DNA of 64,000 nt from Streptomyces sp. NBC_00344 (GCF_036088315.1 NZ_CP107996.1:6499001-6563000); one strand, 5' to 3'. Positions 8,320 through 18,300 are shown, numbered from the stretch's first letter. Notes: generated from the sequence alone by a model not told the origin. Numbers and translations: made by a program.

Positions 8320-8693
8320 TGGCCCTGTACGTGGACGTCGCCTGGCTGCTCGACGTACAGGAGCAGGCTGTCCCGGAGGACGTGTCCGTCGCTGACTACT
8401 CCGCGATGGTCGCCGCCGTCGCCCGGCACAGGACGAAACTGCCGACACTCGCCGCTGCGGATCCCGACAGCGCCTGGCGGGCCGCCGCACTGCTCCACAC
8501 GATCGTGCGCCTGGAACCCCTGCCCTATCGCAACAGCCTCTTCGCGGCCATTGTGGCCGCCCAGTACATGGGGCAGTCAGGCGAAGGGATCGACCCGCCC
8601 TACGGAGCGCTTCCCGAGCTGGTCCGCAAGATCCGGTCCGGTGACGCGAGTCTGTACAGGGCTGCTGAACAGCTCCGCGAATGGAAGATCTGA
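8319..8693 (+). CDS. Fic/Doc-like toxin, motif degenerate
   Basis: Protein of 124 residues resembling streptomycete proteins annotated as Fic-family toxin components. Visible are VDVAWLLDVQEQAVPEDVSVADYSAMVAAVARH, AWRAAALLHTIVRLEPLPYRN and GIDPPYGALPELVRKIRSG. The Fic/Doc active motif HxFxxxNxR is degenerate here: the equivalent stretch is EPLPYRNSL, with the His and terminal Arg missing and only the Asn kept. It may therefore act without canonical phosphotransfer or AMP transfer, or be inactive. It is directly coupled to the antitoxin by TGATG and shares its promoter. Confidence 0.8.
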   Translation: MALYVDVAWLLDVQEQAVPEDVSVADYSAMVAAVARHRTKLPTLAAADPDSAWRAAALLHTIVRLEPLPYRNSLFAAIVAAQYMGQSGEGIDPPYGALPELVRKIRSGDASLYRAAEQLREWKI

Positions 8694-8992
8694 TGGCGCC
8701 GCGCGACCCGGCCGGCCGGGCACCGCTGCCCACGGGTGTACCCGGAACCGCTGCTCGACGGGGCTCGGTGGCCGCAGCTGCCTGCGTCGGTAAGAGGCCG
8801 ATCCTCCCAGAGAAGAGGAACCGGTAGTGGCGTGGATCCTGTGCCGGACGGACACTTGGAGCACTGGGGCCTGGTGTCGATCGACTGTACCGGCCCGCCG
8901 GCGTCCGGCCTGATCGCGGCGCTCCTCGGTGGAGACGGGCCGCCATCGTCGGTCCTCGGGTCGTCGCCGCCCCCACCGAACGGAGCGAGATC

Positions 8993-9295
8993 ATGCGAGA
9001 GTTCCTCGTCGAGATCACCACCACTGTTCCTGAGGGAACCAGCCAGGACGAGGTCGACCGGCGGCGGGCCGCCGAAGCGGTCCGCGCGAAGGAACTGGCC
9101 GCGACCGGCAACCTGGCGCGGTTGTGGCGCCCGGTCGGAGAGCTGCGCAGCCTCGGCGTCTGGCGGGCCGAGGACGAGGAGGAACTCCACGAGAAGGTGC
9201 TCGGCACGCTGCCGCTGCACTCCTGGATGACCCTCGACGTGACCCCGCTCGAACCCCACCCCAACGACCCCGGCCGGGGCTTCGGTACGCCGTGA
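8993..9295 (+). CDS. Muconolactone delta-isomerase-like protein
   Basis: Protein of 100 residues with the small ferredoxin-like fold pattern of muconolactone isomerase: MREFLVEITTTVPEG, RAAEAVRAKELAATGNLARLWRPVGE, EELHEKVLGTLPLHSWMTLDVTPLEPHPND. In the beta-ketoadipate pathway this fold isomerises muconolactone to the enol-lactone. No other catechol-branch genes are visible nearby, so it may instead be one of the stand-alone paralogues of unknown substrate. The ATG is preceded by GGAGC. Confidence 0.87.
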   Translation: MREFLVEITTTVPEGTSQDEVDRRRAAEAVRAKELAATGNLARLWRPVGELRSLGVWRAEDEEELHEKVLGTLPLHSWMTLDVTPLEPHPNDPGRGFGTP

Positions 9296-9387
9296 CGGCG
9301 GAACCGTCGTACGCATCGGCCGTCGGGCCGCGGCGGCGGCGCTGACCGTGAGGGAGTTCCGAGCGGGGTTGCCCTTCGCCCCACCTC

Positions 9388-9681
9388 ATGGTCCTTCAAC
9401 TTCCTGGCGGCGCCTGCGTAACCGGCACCTGCGCCCTCGCTGCCCGCACCGGCTCGGAGTTGTTCGTCTGGCCTGCCGTCATCCTGTACGCGCTGCTCGC
9501 CGACGCCTGGGCTGTGGTGTCCTGGCGCTCACTGCGCCACGCCGCTGGGCAGGCGGGCGGGCCGGAAGGCCGGAACCGAGCCATCGTTCCGGCGCTGAAT
9601 CGGCGGGCAGCGATCCTCGCGCGCCAGGTGTTCCAGGACCAGCGGAAGCGGAATCAGGTGTCGTCCCCCGGCGATCGGTGA
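9388..9681 (+). CDS. Possible small membrane protein, hypothetical
   Basis: Open frame of 97 codons with streptomycete-like third-position G/C bias for most of its length and one clear hydrophobic stretch (LFVWPAVILYALLADAWAVV), followed by a basic, hydrophilic tail. I recognise no family and see no good ribosome-binding site before the ATG. It could be a real single-span membrane protein, a remnant, or a chance frame in a 550-bp stretch that holds nothing else. Confidence 0.3.
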   Translation: MVLQLPGGACVTGTCALAARTGSELFVWPAVILYALLADAWAVVSWRSLRHAAGQAGGPEGRNRAIVPALNRRAAILARQVFQDQRKRNQVSSPGDR

Positions 9682-9848
9682 CGGTCTTCAACGACCCTTC
9701 TGATGCGTGGAGTTGGATGCACGGATGCAGGACCGAATGGACCGTCGGCCAGGGGCCCTGGCCTTCGTCCGCATGCACCTGTCCGAGCATGTGGCTAGGC
9801 TGAAATGTGCTGAATTTTTCCTGGTGGGGGCAAGGAGGCGATGTTGTG

Positions 9849-10544
9849 ATGGCGAAAGTACTCTTCGTGGTGACCGGGGCGACATACTGGGTGCTCAAGG
9901 ACGGCACGAGGTACGCGACCGGTTACTGGGCCGAGGAGTTCGCGGCCCCGTACAAGGCGATCACCGATGCCGGCCACGAGGTGGTGGTAGCGACCCCCGG
10001 TGGCGTGACCCCGAATGTCGACATGATGAGTCTCCGCCCATCAATGGCAGGTGGTGAACAGGGTGCGCTCGATCTGGAGGCCATCATCCGTTCCGCGGAG
10101 GTGATGCGGCGGCCGCTCCAGTTGTCGGACGTCCGTCTTGAGGACTATGACGCGGTGTATCTGCCCGGTGGCCACGGGCCGATGGCGGACCTGGCGTTGG
10201 ACGCCGACGCGGGCCGGCTGCTGACGGCGCAGCTCGCCTCGGGCAAGCCCCTGGCGATCGTGTGCCATGCCCCCTCCGCGATGCTGGCCACAAGGATTCA
10301 CGGCGAGTCGCCCTTCAAGGGCTACCGGGTCACGGGTTTCACCAATGAGGAGGAGGAGGGCGTCGGCCTGGCCTCAAGGGCGACGTGGCTGCTGGAGACG
10401 GAACTGAAGGAAAAGATCGGCGTCGACTTCAGCCGCGGCGAGATCTGGAAACCGTACATGGTGGAGGACCGCAACCTCATCACCGGGCAGAATCCTCAGT
10501 CGGCCGCAGTGCTGGGGGAGCGGCTGCTGAAGATCTTTGCGTGA
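9849..10544 (+). CDS. DJ-1/PfpI (Hsp31-like) glutamine amidotransferase-fold protein
   Basis: DJ-1/PfpI superfamily protein of 231 residues, close to the class I chaperone/glyoxalase III-type (Hsp31) branch. Features: [33 protein letters not shown] at the start, [13 protein letters not shown], and the nucleophile elbow [10 protein letters not shown] with the reactive Cys followed by His. The motif [22 protein letters not shown] is typical of this branch. Likely roles are detoxifying reactive carbonyls such as methylglyoxal, or protein repair. The start is ATG 9849 (or the preceding in-frame GTG 9846) after a strong AAGGAGG. Confidence 0.9.
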   Translation: MAKVLFVVTGATYWVLKDGTRYATGYWAEEFAAPYKAITDAGHEVVVATPGGVTPNVDMMSLRPSMAGGEQGALDLEAIIRSAEVMRRPLQLSDVRLEDYDAVYLPGGHGPMADLALDADAGRLLTAQLASGKPLAIVCHAPSAMLATRIHGESPFKGYRVTGFTNEEEEGVGLASRATWLLETELKEKIGVDFSRGEIWKPYMVEDRNLITGQNPQSAAVLGERLLKIFA

Positions 10545-10625
10545 GTGCCCCGGCGGACTTCGTGGCCCGCAGGCCTTCGCCGTTGCTCCTGCCGGGCAGC
10601 TGGCTGGTTCCATAGCCGAGGCCGC

Positions 10626-10877
10626 GCCGGTTCCGACCCGGCCGGCGTGTTCCAGCGGGGCGCCGGTGTGCGGGAGCAGGGCCGGACCGGCCGGGGTGAG
10701 CGACACCGAGCGGCGGTTGTGATCGAACAGCCGCACGCCCAAGTCGCCTTCGAGCACGTTGATCTGCTGTGACAGGGAAGGGCCCGAGAGAAGCAGGCGT
10801 TCGGCGGCCCGGCCGAAGTTCAGTTCTTCGGCGACGGCGAAAAAATGCCGCAGTCGGCGCAGCTCCATGCTCGTCAT
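10626..10877 (-). pseudogene. LysR-family regulator, N-terminal remnant
   Basis: Only the DNA-binding end of a LysR regulator is present. About 70-84 residues starting [19 protein letters not shown], with the HTH ([36 protein letters not shown]) and the start of the linker ([14 protein letters not shown]), are excellent LysR sequence. Beyond VGTG the frame runs on without any effector-domain resemblance, into the antisense of the DJ-1/PfpI gene. A full LysR protein is about 300 residues, so roughly 70% is missing. It looks like a deletion remnant rather than a functional short regulator. Confidence 0.75.
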
Positions 10878-10909
10878 GCTTCGTCGTGGCGGCATGGGGA
10901 TCGCGGCGG

Positions 10910-11281
10910 TCAGGGCAGGAGGGTCACTTGGTAGTGGGCGATGTACCAGCCGTCCGCCAGGCGCCTGAGCAGCAGGCTGAGGTTGACGGTCAACGGGGGC
11001 CGGTCGATGAAGCCGAACATGACGCTCTGGTAACCGAGGATGAGGTCGTCGGCGAGCTGCCGTGTCTCCAGGACCCGGTACTGGGCGGTCATCCCCAGGG
11101 GCTGGGCGGCGTAATACGCGGCGACGCCCTGCCGTCCGACGCTGTAGGGGTGCAGTCCCTGGAAGATCGCGTCGTCGGTGAAGCGGACGGCGACCTGATC
11201 GGGTTCGTGCGCGTCGACGGCCGCCTTCCACCGGTCGAGGACGTCCCGCAGGATCGCTTCGGTGTCCGGCGTACTGGTCAT
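10910..11281 (-). CDS. SnoaL-like / NTF2-fold protein (SgcJ/EcaC type)
   Basis: Protein of 123 residues with the cone-shaped alpha+beta fold of the SnoaL/DUF4440 group: [55 protein letters not shown], then strands [36 protein letters not shown]. Members include polyketide cyclase-like and SgcJ/EcaC proteins; the reaction cannot be inferred from sequence. It lies beside the LysR remnant, which may once have controlled it, and upstream of the SDR gene on the same strand. Confidence 0.85.
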   Translation of the reverse strand: MTSTPDTEAILRDVLDRWKAAVDAHEPDQVAVRFTDDAIFQGLHPYSVGRQGVAAYYAAQPLGMTAQYRVLETRQLADDLILGYQSVMFGFIDRPPLTVNLSLLLRRLADGWYIAHYQVTLLP

Positions 11282-11449
11282 CGGGATTCTCCTGTCGGTC
11301 GGATGCGGGTAGTACGTTCGTCGCGGCCCGGAGCCGTACGCCCGGCCGGGGCCCGGCCCGGCGTACGGCTCCGGGCCACAGCGGACGCCGGACCGGTGGC
11401 CTCGCGGTTCACCCGGACGGCCCGGGGGAGCCCGGAAACGAGAGCATGG

Positions 11450-12163
11450 TCAGTGACCCGCGCTCTGGCCGCCGTCGACGTGTGAGATCTCGCCGGTGAC
11501 GAACGGGGCCTGCTCCAGGTAGAGGACTGCCCGGACGACGTCGTCGACCTCGCCCATCCGGCGGACCGGGTGGAGCGCGGCCATGGCGCCGTCGGTGTCG
11601 GTCGGGTGCATCGAGGACCGGATGACGCCGAGCGCGATGGTGTTCACCCGGATGCCGAGGGTGGCGTACTCGATCGCCAGCGACTTGGTGACGGCGTTCA
11701 GTCCGCCCTTGGTCAGGGACGCGAGCGCGCCGGTCACCCGCGCGTCGGCGTTGTCGACCAGGCTGGTGGAGATGTTCACGACGTGCCCACCGCCATCGCG
11801 GGAGAGCATCGCGGCGATCGCGCTGCGCGAGACTTCGAAGAAGCCGCGCACGTTCACGCCGACCACCGACTCGTAGTCCGCGTCGGTGTACTCGGTGAAC
11901 GCTTTGGAGACGAAGAGCCCGGCGTTGTTGACCAACGTGTCGATCCGGCCGAACCGGTCCATGGTCGCGCCGACCACCCGCGCTCCGGCTCCGGGCTCGG
12001 CCACGTTGCTGGGCACGGCCAGTACCTCGGGGTCGCTGGACGTCCCGATGGAGCGGGCGGTCGCGGTGACCGCGTAGCCGAGCCCGCGGTAGGCCGCGAC
12101 CAGGGCTGCACCGATGCCTCGTGAGGCTCCGGTGACGATGGCGACTTTCTGTGCGGTGTCCAT
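11450..12163 (-). CDS. SDR-family protein lacking the catalytic Tyr
   Basis: Short-chain dehydrogenase/reductase fold of 237 residues. The cofactor motif TGASRGIG (residues 12-19), the NNAG motif and the Ser region (NISTSL) are present. At the expected YxxxK position the sequence is ALASLTKGG: the Lys is kept but the Tyr four residues earlier is Ala. Related actinobacterial SDRs with the same replacement exist, to my memory, so it may bind NAD(P) without classical redox catalysis or use another residue. The tail PFVTGEISHVDGGQSAGH is classical. Confidence 0.87.
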   Translation of the reverse strand: MDTAQKVAIVTGASRGIGAALVAAYRGLGYAVTATARSIGTSSDPEVLAVPSNVAEPGAGARVVGATMDRFGRIDTLVNNAGLFVSKAFTEYTDADYESVVGVNVRGFFEVSRSAIAAMLSRDGGGHVVNISTSLVDNADARVTGALASLTKGGLNAVTKSLAIEYATLGIRVNTIALGVIRSSMHPTDTDGAMAALHPVRRMGEVDDVVRAVLYLEQAPFVTGEISHVDGGQSAGH

Positions 12164-12743
12164 GATTGGATCTTCGCCTTGTTCGCTGAGTTCGGCATGC
12201 CCAGACGCCGAACGTGGGCGACGGCGTGCGCGCCGGGCGGTTCGCCGTCCGCGTCGGCAGTACCCGGCGTACAGGGTCCGCGCGAGGACGGGAGGTGAGT
12301 CCTGCCGCCGCAGCCTTGGTGAGCAGCATGACCGCTCCCGCGGAAACGACTCTTCCCGCGGCCGATGCAGGGAACGGCACGTCCGCTCCGTTCCATGGGT
12401 GAGCGCGCCACACCGGGCGCGGTGAAAGCGTCGGAGAACTCGGGCCGGGGCTGCGGCGTGCGCCGGCCGGGCACGAAGGCCCGGGCATCACAGCTGCGTT
12501 CGGTACTGCCCGTGCGGCATCCGATGTTCAGCGAGGGCTGCGCCACCACACGAGGCGCCGAGTTGTACCGGGCCGACCTCTCGGGCGAGGACACCCGTTC
12601 GGCAGGAGATGTGCACCGGATCCCCGGGAACGGCGGTGAGAAAACCGGTCTGTCGGCCCTGATGCCGCTTGACATGCAGAGACCCGTGGCCTCCTTGTCC
12701 GTTGAACGGAAAGGAAACCACGGGCCGATGAGGCAGCGAACGG
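12164..12743. other. Intergenic, no gene recognised
   Basis: About 580 bp between the SDR start and the end of the small helical protein gene. Open frames on both strands (for example 12488-12721 minus) have no ribosome-binding site or family resemblance. The part next to 12163 should carry the SDR promoter. I see no strong repeat or hairpin. Confidence 0.4.
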
Positions 12744-12938
12744 TTACATGAGTGTGTCCATGTCCTCGTTACGCATGTGGCTCTTCTGCTGCTCGCTCTG
12801 CTCCTGCAGCTTGCGGGCCTTCTCGGTCAGCCGCTGACGCTCTTGCGGGTCTGTCGCACGCTCCGCAGCCTGCTTCATCTCTTCCGCCTTGGCGCGCATC
12901 TGCTGGGCACGGCCACCGGATTCGCCTGCAACGCTCAT
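12744..12938 (-). CDS. Small helical protein, probable DUF6381
   Basis: Protein of 64 residues, highly charged and almost certainly a coiled-coil helix: MSVAGESGGRAQQMRAKAEEM, KQAAERATDPQERQRLTEKARKLQEQSEQQ. This pattern matches small streptomycete proteins that I remember as DUF6381; function unknown. The ATG at 12938 has AGGAG six bases upstream and is preferred over the GTG at 12944. It is divergent from the PHP gene, with about 250 bp between them. Confidence 0.75.
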   Translation of the reverse strand: MSVAGESGGRAQQMRAKAEEMKQAAERATDPQERQRLTEKARKLQEQSEQQKSHMRNEDMDTLM

Positions 12939-13189
12939 GATCACTCCTGTGTCTGTGGTTGAGCGGACTGCTCCAGAGAACCAGCGCTCGGGCGAACCCG
13001 CATTCCGAGCGGTTACGCACCGCTATCTATGCAGCTCCGGCACTCACTCCTGCGCTGAAAAGTGAGCCTGCGCCGCCGGGTTCGGATGTCCCGGGCGACC
13101 ACCGGACGAGTGGGCGGACCGCGGTGGCAGCCGGCCCGCGAGTGCGGCAACGTGTGAGCGAACTGCCGCAGGATCGGGAGGAGCGATGC

Positions 13190-14212
13190 ATGGAACCGGT
13201 CGAGGCGATGGAGCGGATCGCCTTCTTGCTGGAGCGGCAGGGGGCGGCGACCTACCGCGTACGCGCCTTCCGCACCGCCGCAAGTGTGGTCGCCGGCCTG
13301 TCGGACGACGAGCTTCGCCAACGCGCCGACAGTGGCAGCCTTTCCCGGCTCAAAGGTCTGGGCCCCAAGACCAGCAAGGTTGCCGAAGAGACACTGCGCG
13401 GGTCGGTGCCCGCCTACCTGACGCGGCTGGAGGAGGAGGCGGGCGGCCCGCTCGTCGAAGGTGACAGCGGACAGTCGCTGCGCGGCGCCCTGCGCGGCGA
13501 CTGCCACATGCACTCGGACTGGTCGGACGGGGGCAGCCCGGTGGAGGCGATGGCCAGGGCGGCACAGGACCTCGGGCACCAGTGGTGCGTGCTGACCGAC
13601 CACTCCCCACGACTCACGATCGCCAACGGTCTGAGCCCCGAACGGCTGCGTGAGCAGCTCGTCCTGGTGGCCGCGCTGAATGAAAGGCTAGCGCCGTTCC
13701 GGCTGTTGACCGGCATCGAATGCGACATCCTGGCCGACGGTGAACTCGACCAGCAGCCGCAGCTGTTGGCGGAGCTCGACGTGGTGGTGGCCTCCGTGCA
13801 CTCCAAGTTGCGGATGGACGCGGCAGCGATGACCAAGCGGCTGCTGACAGCAGTGCGCAATCCGCTCGTCGACGTCCTCGGGCACTGCACCGGCCGGCAG
13901 ATCACCGGGCGGCTGCGCCCGGAATCGCAGTTCGACGCAGCCGAGATCTTCGCCGCTTGTGCGGATCACAGGACCGCGGTGGAGATCAACTGCCGCCCCG
14001 ACCGCTTCGACCCGCCGCGGCGTCTGCTCCGGCAGGCGGTGGACGCGGGGACACTCTTCTCGATCGACAGTGATGCGCACGCCCCCGGCCAGCTCGACTG
14101 GCTGATCTACGGCTGCGCCCGCGCGGAGGAATGCGGTGTGACAGCAGACCGGATCATCAACACATGGACTGCCGATCGGCTCGTGACCTGGGCGGGAGGG
14201 ACCGGGACCTGA
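13190..14212 (+). CDS. PHP-domain protein with PolX-like HhH region
   Basis: Protein of 340 residues. The N-terminal ~90 residues resemble the helix-hairpin-helix region of family X DNA polymerases (AMERIAFLLERQGAATYRVRAFRTAA, LKGLGPKTSKVAEETLRG). A PHP phosphoesterase domain follows with its metal ligands in order: GDCHMHSDWSDG, VLTDHS, GIECDI, VVASVHSKL, LGHCTGR, EINCRPDR and SIDSDAHAPGQL. There is no polymerase nucleotidyltransferase domain, so it looks like the end region of bacterial PolX without the polymerase. A role as a phosphatase or 3'-end-cleaning nuclease in DNA repair is plausible but unproven. The ATG is preceded by GGGAGGAGCG. Confidence 0.88.
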   Translation: MEPVEAMERIAFLLERQGAATYRVRAFRTAASVVAGLSDDELRQRADSGSLSRLKGLGPKTSKVAEETLRGSVPAYLTRLEEEAGGPLVEGDSGQSLRGALRGDCHMHSDWSDGGSPVEAMARAAQDLGHQWCVLTDHSPRLTIANGLSPERLREQLVLVAALNERLAPFRLLTGIECDILADGELDQQPQLLAELDVVVASVHSKLRMDAAAMTKRLLTAVRNPLVDVLGHCTGRQITGRLRPESQFDAAEIFAACADHRTAVEINCRPDRFDPPRRLLRQAVDAGTLFSIDSDAHAPGQLDWLIYGCARAEECGVTADRIINTWTADRLVTWAGGTGT

Positions 14213-14315
14213 CACCGTCGTCGCAGGCGCCGGGTTTCATCACGTTCCCCGGAATATCCGAACGCGAGAGCTCACAGCCCGGGAGCGTCCCGAGGACTCC
14301 GGAAGCGAAGCAGTG

Positions 14316-14753
14316 TCACCGGACCCTGCTGCTTCGGCCGCCGCCCTCGTCGTCCTCTTCCTCGTCATCCGAACCGGCCACGTGGACGTCGAGGACGCTG
14401 ATGTTGATCTCGACGACCTCCAAACCGGTCATCGTCTCCACCGCGTCGGTCACATGGGCGCGGATGTCCTTCGCCGCGTCGGCGATCGGCTCGCCGTATT
14501 CCACCACGATTTCCACGTCGATCGCGGCCTGCGTCTCGCCGACCTCGACCTTGACGCCCCGACCGGGGGACGACGACCGCGAAACCCTGTCCCGGACCGA
14601 CCCCAGAGCCCGTGAGGCCCCGCCGCCGACGGCATAGACGCCATCGGTCTCGCGTACCGCGATGCCCGCAATGGTCGCGACCACGGAATCGGCGATGGTC
14701 GTCGTGCCGCGAGTGCTGCTCTTGCCCAGAGCGGATGTGTCGGTGCTGTCCAT
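14316..14753 (-). CDS. Asp23/Gls24 family envelope stress protein
   Basis: Asp23/Gls24 family protein of 145 residues. Family features are TTTIADSVVATIAGIAVRETDGVYAVGGG near the N-terminus, VKVEVGETQAAIDVEIVVEYGEPIADAAKDIRAHVTDAVETMTGL, and VVEINISVLDVHV. In Firmicutes such proteins are abundant, membrane-linked and alkaline-shock induced; in streptomycetes they often occur in clusters, whereas this copy is alone. The C-terminus carries an unusual acidic run (SDDEEEDDEGG) followed by a basic end. Confidence 0.9.
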   Translation of the reverse strand: MDSTDTSALGKSSTRGTTTIADSVVATIAGIAVRETDGVYAVGGGASRALGSVRDRVSRSSSPGRGVKVEVGETQAAIDVEIVVEYGEPIADAAKDIRAHVTDAVETMTGLEVVEINISVLDVHVAGSDDEEEDDEGGGRSSRVR

Positions 14754-15308
14754 CGGAAATCCTCCACGGTGAGAAGACGTCGTATGTGAGCGATGGCGGG
14801 GGCGTCAGCGGATCCTGACCCGGCGCCTTTCGCGTCACCTCTTCCAATGTCCTCCGGCCACCGGGAAGCCGCCATTCGGGGGTTTTCCGTCCAATGAGGT
14901 GTGCCGACCCGCCGTGTCCGAGCATGCGGAGGGGGATCGGGTGCGGCCCACGGCCCCCGTTCGGCTGAACGATCGAGGGCACAGACGTCGGCCCTCCCGA
15001 AGGGAGGCCGGGAGGGACGGCGGCAACGGCGCCCGAGCACCCGCCAACAGTGCCAGGGCTGGAGACCTCCGCCTGTCAGCAAGGGATCACCGCTGTCTCA
15101 GCATTGCACCGGATCCAGCCAGGCAATAGAGGTGTGGCTCGAATATGTCATCCGGGAGCGGTTCGCCGGCCGAGGGGGTCGCTGCCACCGCTACCGGCGC
15201 TGAGACGTCATGGCGGTGACGAAACGGGAACGGGCACCCCGGCTCCCGGTGGGAGCGGTACCCGAGCGGACGCCGGGAGCGGCCGTCCGCTCGGGAACCG
15301 TTCCCGGA
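14754..15308. other. Intergenic with two hairpins
   Basis: No gene is recognised between the Asp23-like gene and the end of the NRPS. There is a GC-rich imperfect hairpin near 14991-15009 and a strong one at 15257-15300 (listed separately). The part next to 14753 should hold the promoter of the Asp23-like gene. Confidence 0.45.
15257..15300 (-). terminator. Strong hairpin, likely NRPS terminator
   Basis: A perfect 12-bp stem (CCCGAGCGGACG at 15261-15272, CGTCCGCTCGGG at 15284-15295) with an 11-nt loop sits just downstream of the leftward NRPS stop at 15309. After an A/A mismatch the pairing continues for four more base pairs. There is no U-run, as is common for streptomycete terminators. Confidence 0.7.
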
Positions 15309-18300
15309 TCAGTGCCGGAGGCCGTCGTCCCCGGGGGACGGAAGGAATCCGGTACCGATGAAGTAGTTCAGATAGGCGAGCAGTGTCGCATCGGACAGCT
15401 CAGGCAGACTTACACCGGCCGCGGCAGCCACTGCCGCGGTGGCCGAGGAGTCGAACGTACGCGGCGCCCTGCGCGCCTCTGCCGCGTTCCGGTCCCTCGT
15501 TGTCTCCCGTTCGGCGGAACCGAGGAAGAGCTGTGCGGCATTGTCCTGATCGTTCTCGATTCGTTTGCGCCACTCCTCGTGCGGCATGGGCTCCACGGCG
15601 AATCCGAGTGTGTCCGCTGCCCGGAACACCTCGGTGAGCCGTGGCGCCCGGTCGTTGGTGAGATGGAAAGCACCGTGGTCCCCGGCAGGGGAGCCGTGCT
15701 CCGCTCCGGCGATCGCCACCACAGCTGCGCTCACATAGTCCACCGGTACCCAGCCGGTCGACTCGTCCAGATCCTCGGGGACCGCCCGGGCCTGCAGGCA
15801 CCCCTTGATGAACTGCCACAGGAGGTCGCGATCCTGGCAGGCGCCGGTCTGTGAGTCACCCGAGATCCGGGCGGGGCGGTAGACGGTTACGGGCAGTCCG
15901 CGGCGCCGCGCGATGTCGACGATCTGCTCGGCAACCCGCTTACTCTGCGAGTAGCCGTCGGGCAGGTCCTGCACCGGCCCCGTGGGAGTGGCCTCAGTGA
16001 TCGGCCGGCTCCCTCCCGCCTGCGGGCCGTACACGCCCGTCGTCGAGATGTAGTGCATACCACTGGACTGGGACGCGGCGACGATGCGCAGCAGTTCCTC
16101 GGTGCCCCTGACATTCGCGTCGCGCAGATCCGCGTAGGGGGAGGCGAAGTTGACCTGGGCGCCGTTGTGGTACACAGCGCCCACCCGGCGGCACAGTGAC
16201 CGGTACACGCCCTCGGACAGTCCGAGCCCGGGAGACGACAGACTGCCTGGGAGCGGCCGGACCCGCTCGGCATAGCTGTGTTGCCACAGGCCGTACCGCT
16301 CCAGGTTGGAGCGCAGGCGGTGCGCGCCCTCGGCCACGTCGGCCGAGCGCACCAGGCAGTCGACCTGGGCGTCTGTCGACTCCAGCAGGTCACGCAGGAG
16401 AAAAGCCCCCAGGAATCCGGACGCGCCGGTCAGCAGAGGCCGCTGTTCGCCCGTGGCGTGCGTGGAACCGCTGCTCATCTGCCGCACGATGTCCGGTCCG
16501 AGGCGCACGTCGTCCTGGAGGCGGGGGTCAGGTACGCCGGTCGACCGATCCGGTGTGTCGAGCAGCTGGCGTATGCCGTCAACAGTGGGAGCGGAGAAGA
16601 TCGCCCGCATCGAGAGCCGCACACCGAGCCTTTCCTCGATGCGCTGGGCCAGCTGCACCGCGAGGAGGGAATGACCGCCGAGCGCGAAGAAGTCCTCATC
16701 GATATGGATGTCTGACAGGCCGAGGACATCGGCGAAGGCTCCACACAGTGCCTCCTCGCGTTCGGTGCGCGGTGCGCGCCCAGCAGTCCGGGTGGAGGTG
16801 GGGGTGGGCAGCGCCTGCCGGTCCACCTTTCCGTTCGGAGTGAGGGGCAGCGCGTCGAGCGTGACGAACTCGGAGGGCACCATGTATTCCGGCAGCGTCG
16901 AAGCCAGTACCTTCCGCAGGTCGGCACCTTCCTCGTCCGGATTCGCCCCCGGCGTGGTGACTGTGTAGGCGACGAGCTGTCTGTTGCCGGGTTGGTCTTC
17001 TCTGATGGTGGCGCAGGCGGCGGTGATGTGGGGGAGGGTGGTGAGGGTGTTTTCGATTTCGCCGAGTTCGATGCGGTAGCCGCGGAGTTTGATCTGGTTG
17101 TCGGTGCGGTTGAGGTATTCGAGTTGGCCGTGGGTGTTCCAGCGCACCAGGTCGCCGGTGCGGTACATGCGGGTGCCGTTCGGGGTGTGGGGGTTGGCGA
17201 TGAAGCGGGTGGCGGTGAGGGCGGGCCGGCCGAGGTATCCACGGGCCAGGCTGTCGCCGGATATGTAGAGCTCGCCGGGTACGCCCTGGGGCACCGGCCG
17301 CAGCCCCTCATCCAGTACGAGGAGCCGGGTGCTGTCCACAGGAGTCCCGATGGGCACGGTATGCGAGGGTGACTGTGGACCATCCGCCTCCTGCACGGTG
17401 CTGATGGAGGCGCAGACCGTGGCCTCCGTAGGCCCGTAGGCATTGAACATACGGCGGTTCGTGGCCCATTGGCGGACCAGCGCAGGTGTGCAGGCCTCAC
17501 CGGCAAGGACCAGCGTGACATCGCACGGCACACCATCGTTCGCCGGCATCACGGCCAGAGCGGCCGGGGGCAGGGTGAGATGGGTGACGCCCCGCTCGAC
17601 GAGGAGCTGGGCGAGAGGCGGGCCCGGAATCAGCTTCGTCCGGTCCGCCATCTCGAGGCAGGCGCCGGTCAGCAGTCCCATGCAGATGTCCCAGAACGCG
17701 GCGTCGAAACTGATGGACGCCATCTGCAGAACTCTGCTTCCCGGGACCACGCGGAGCCGCTCTGCCTGTGTCCGCACCATCGCTCCGACCCCCCGGTGGC
17801 TGACGATCACCCCCTTGGGGCGGCCGGTGGAGCCAGAGGTGTAGATCACGTATGCGGGGTCATCGGGGCGCGGTGAGGTGTTGGTGCCGGGACTGTCCGA
17901 GGTTCTGTGGACCACGCTGCTGCCGAGATCGATGGTGGGGATTTCGGTCGTGGGAAGTTGCCGGTGGACGGGGGCGGTGGTGATGAGCAGGGCGGGGTGG
18001 GCGTCGTCGAGCATGTAGGCGATGCGGGACGCCGGGTAGTCGGGGTCGACGGGGAGGTAGGCCGCACCCGCTTTGTGTGTGGCGAGGATGGCGGTCACCA
18101 TGTCGGTGGTGCGCGGCAGGGCGATGGCGATGATGTCTTCGGGGCCGATGCCCTGCTCGACCAGATGCTGGGCGAGATCGTTGGCGCGCGCGTTGAGCTC
18201 CCCGTACGTCAAGGTGCCCGAGTCGTCGCGAACGGCGGGAGCGTCCGGGGTGCGCGCCGCCCACTCCTGGAACAGCTCAGGCACTGTCGATGCCGGCCCC

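Noticed and set aside
7891..9399. Long minus-strand open frame (502 codons)
   Set aside because: Runs antisense through the toxin-antitoxin pair and the isomerase-like gene; Arg/Pro/Ser-rich shadow sequence.
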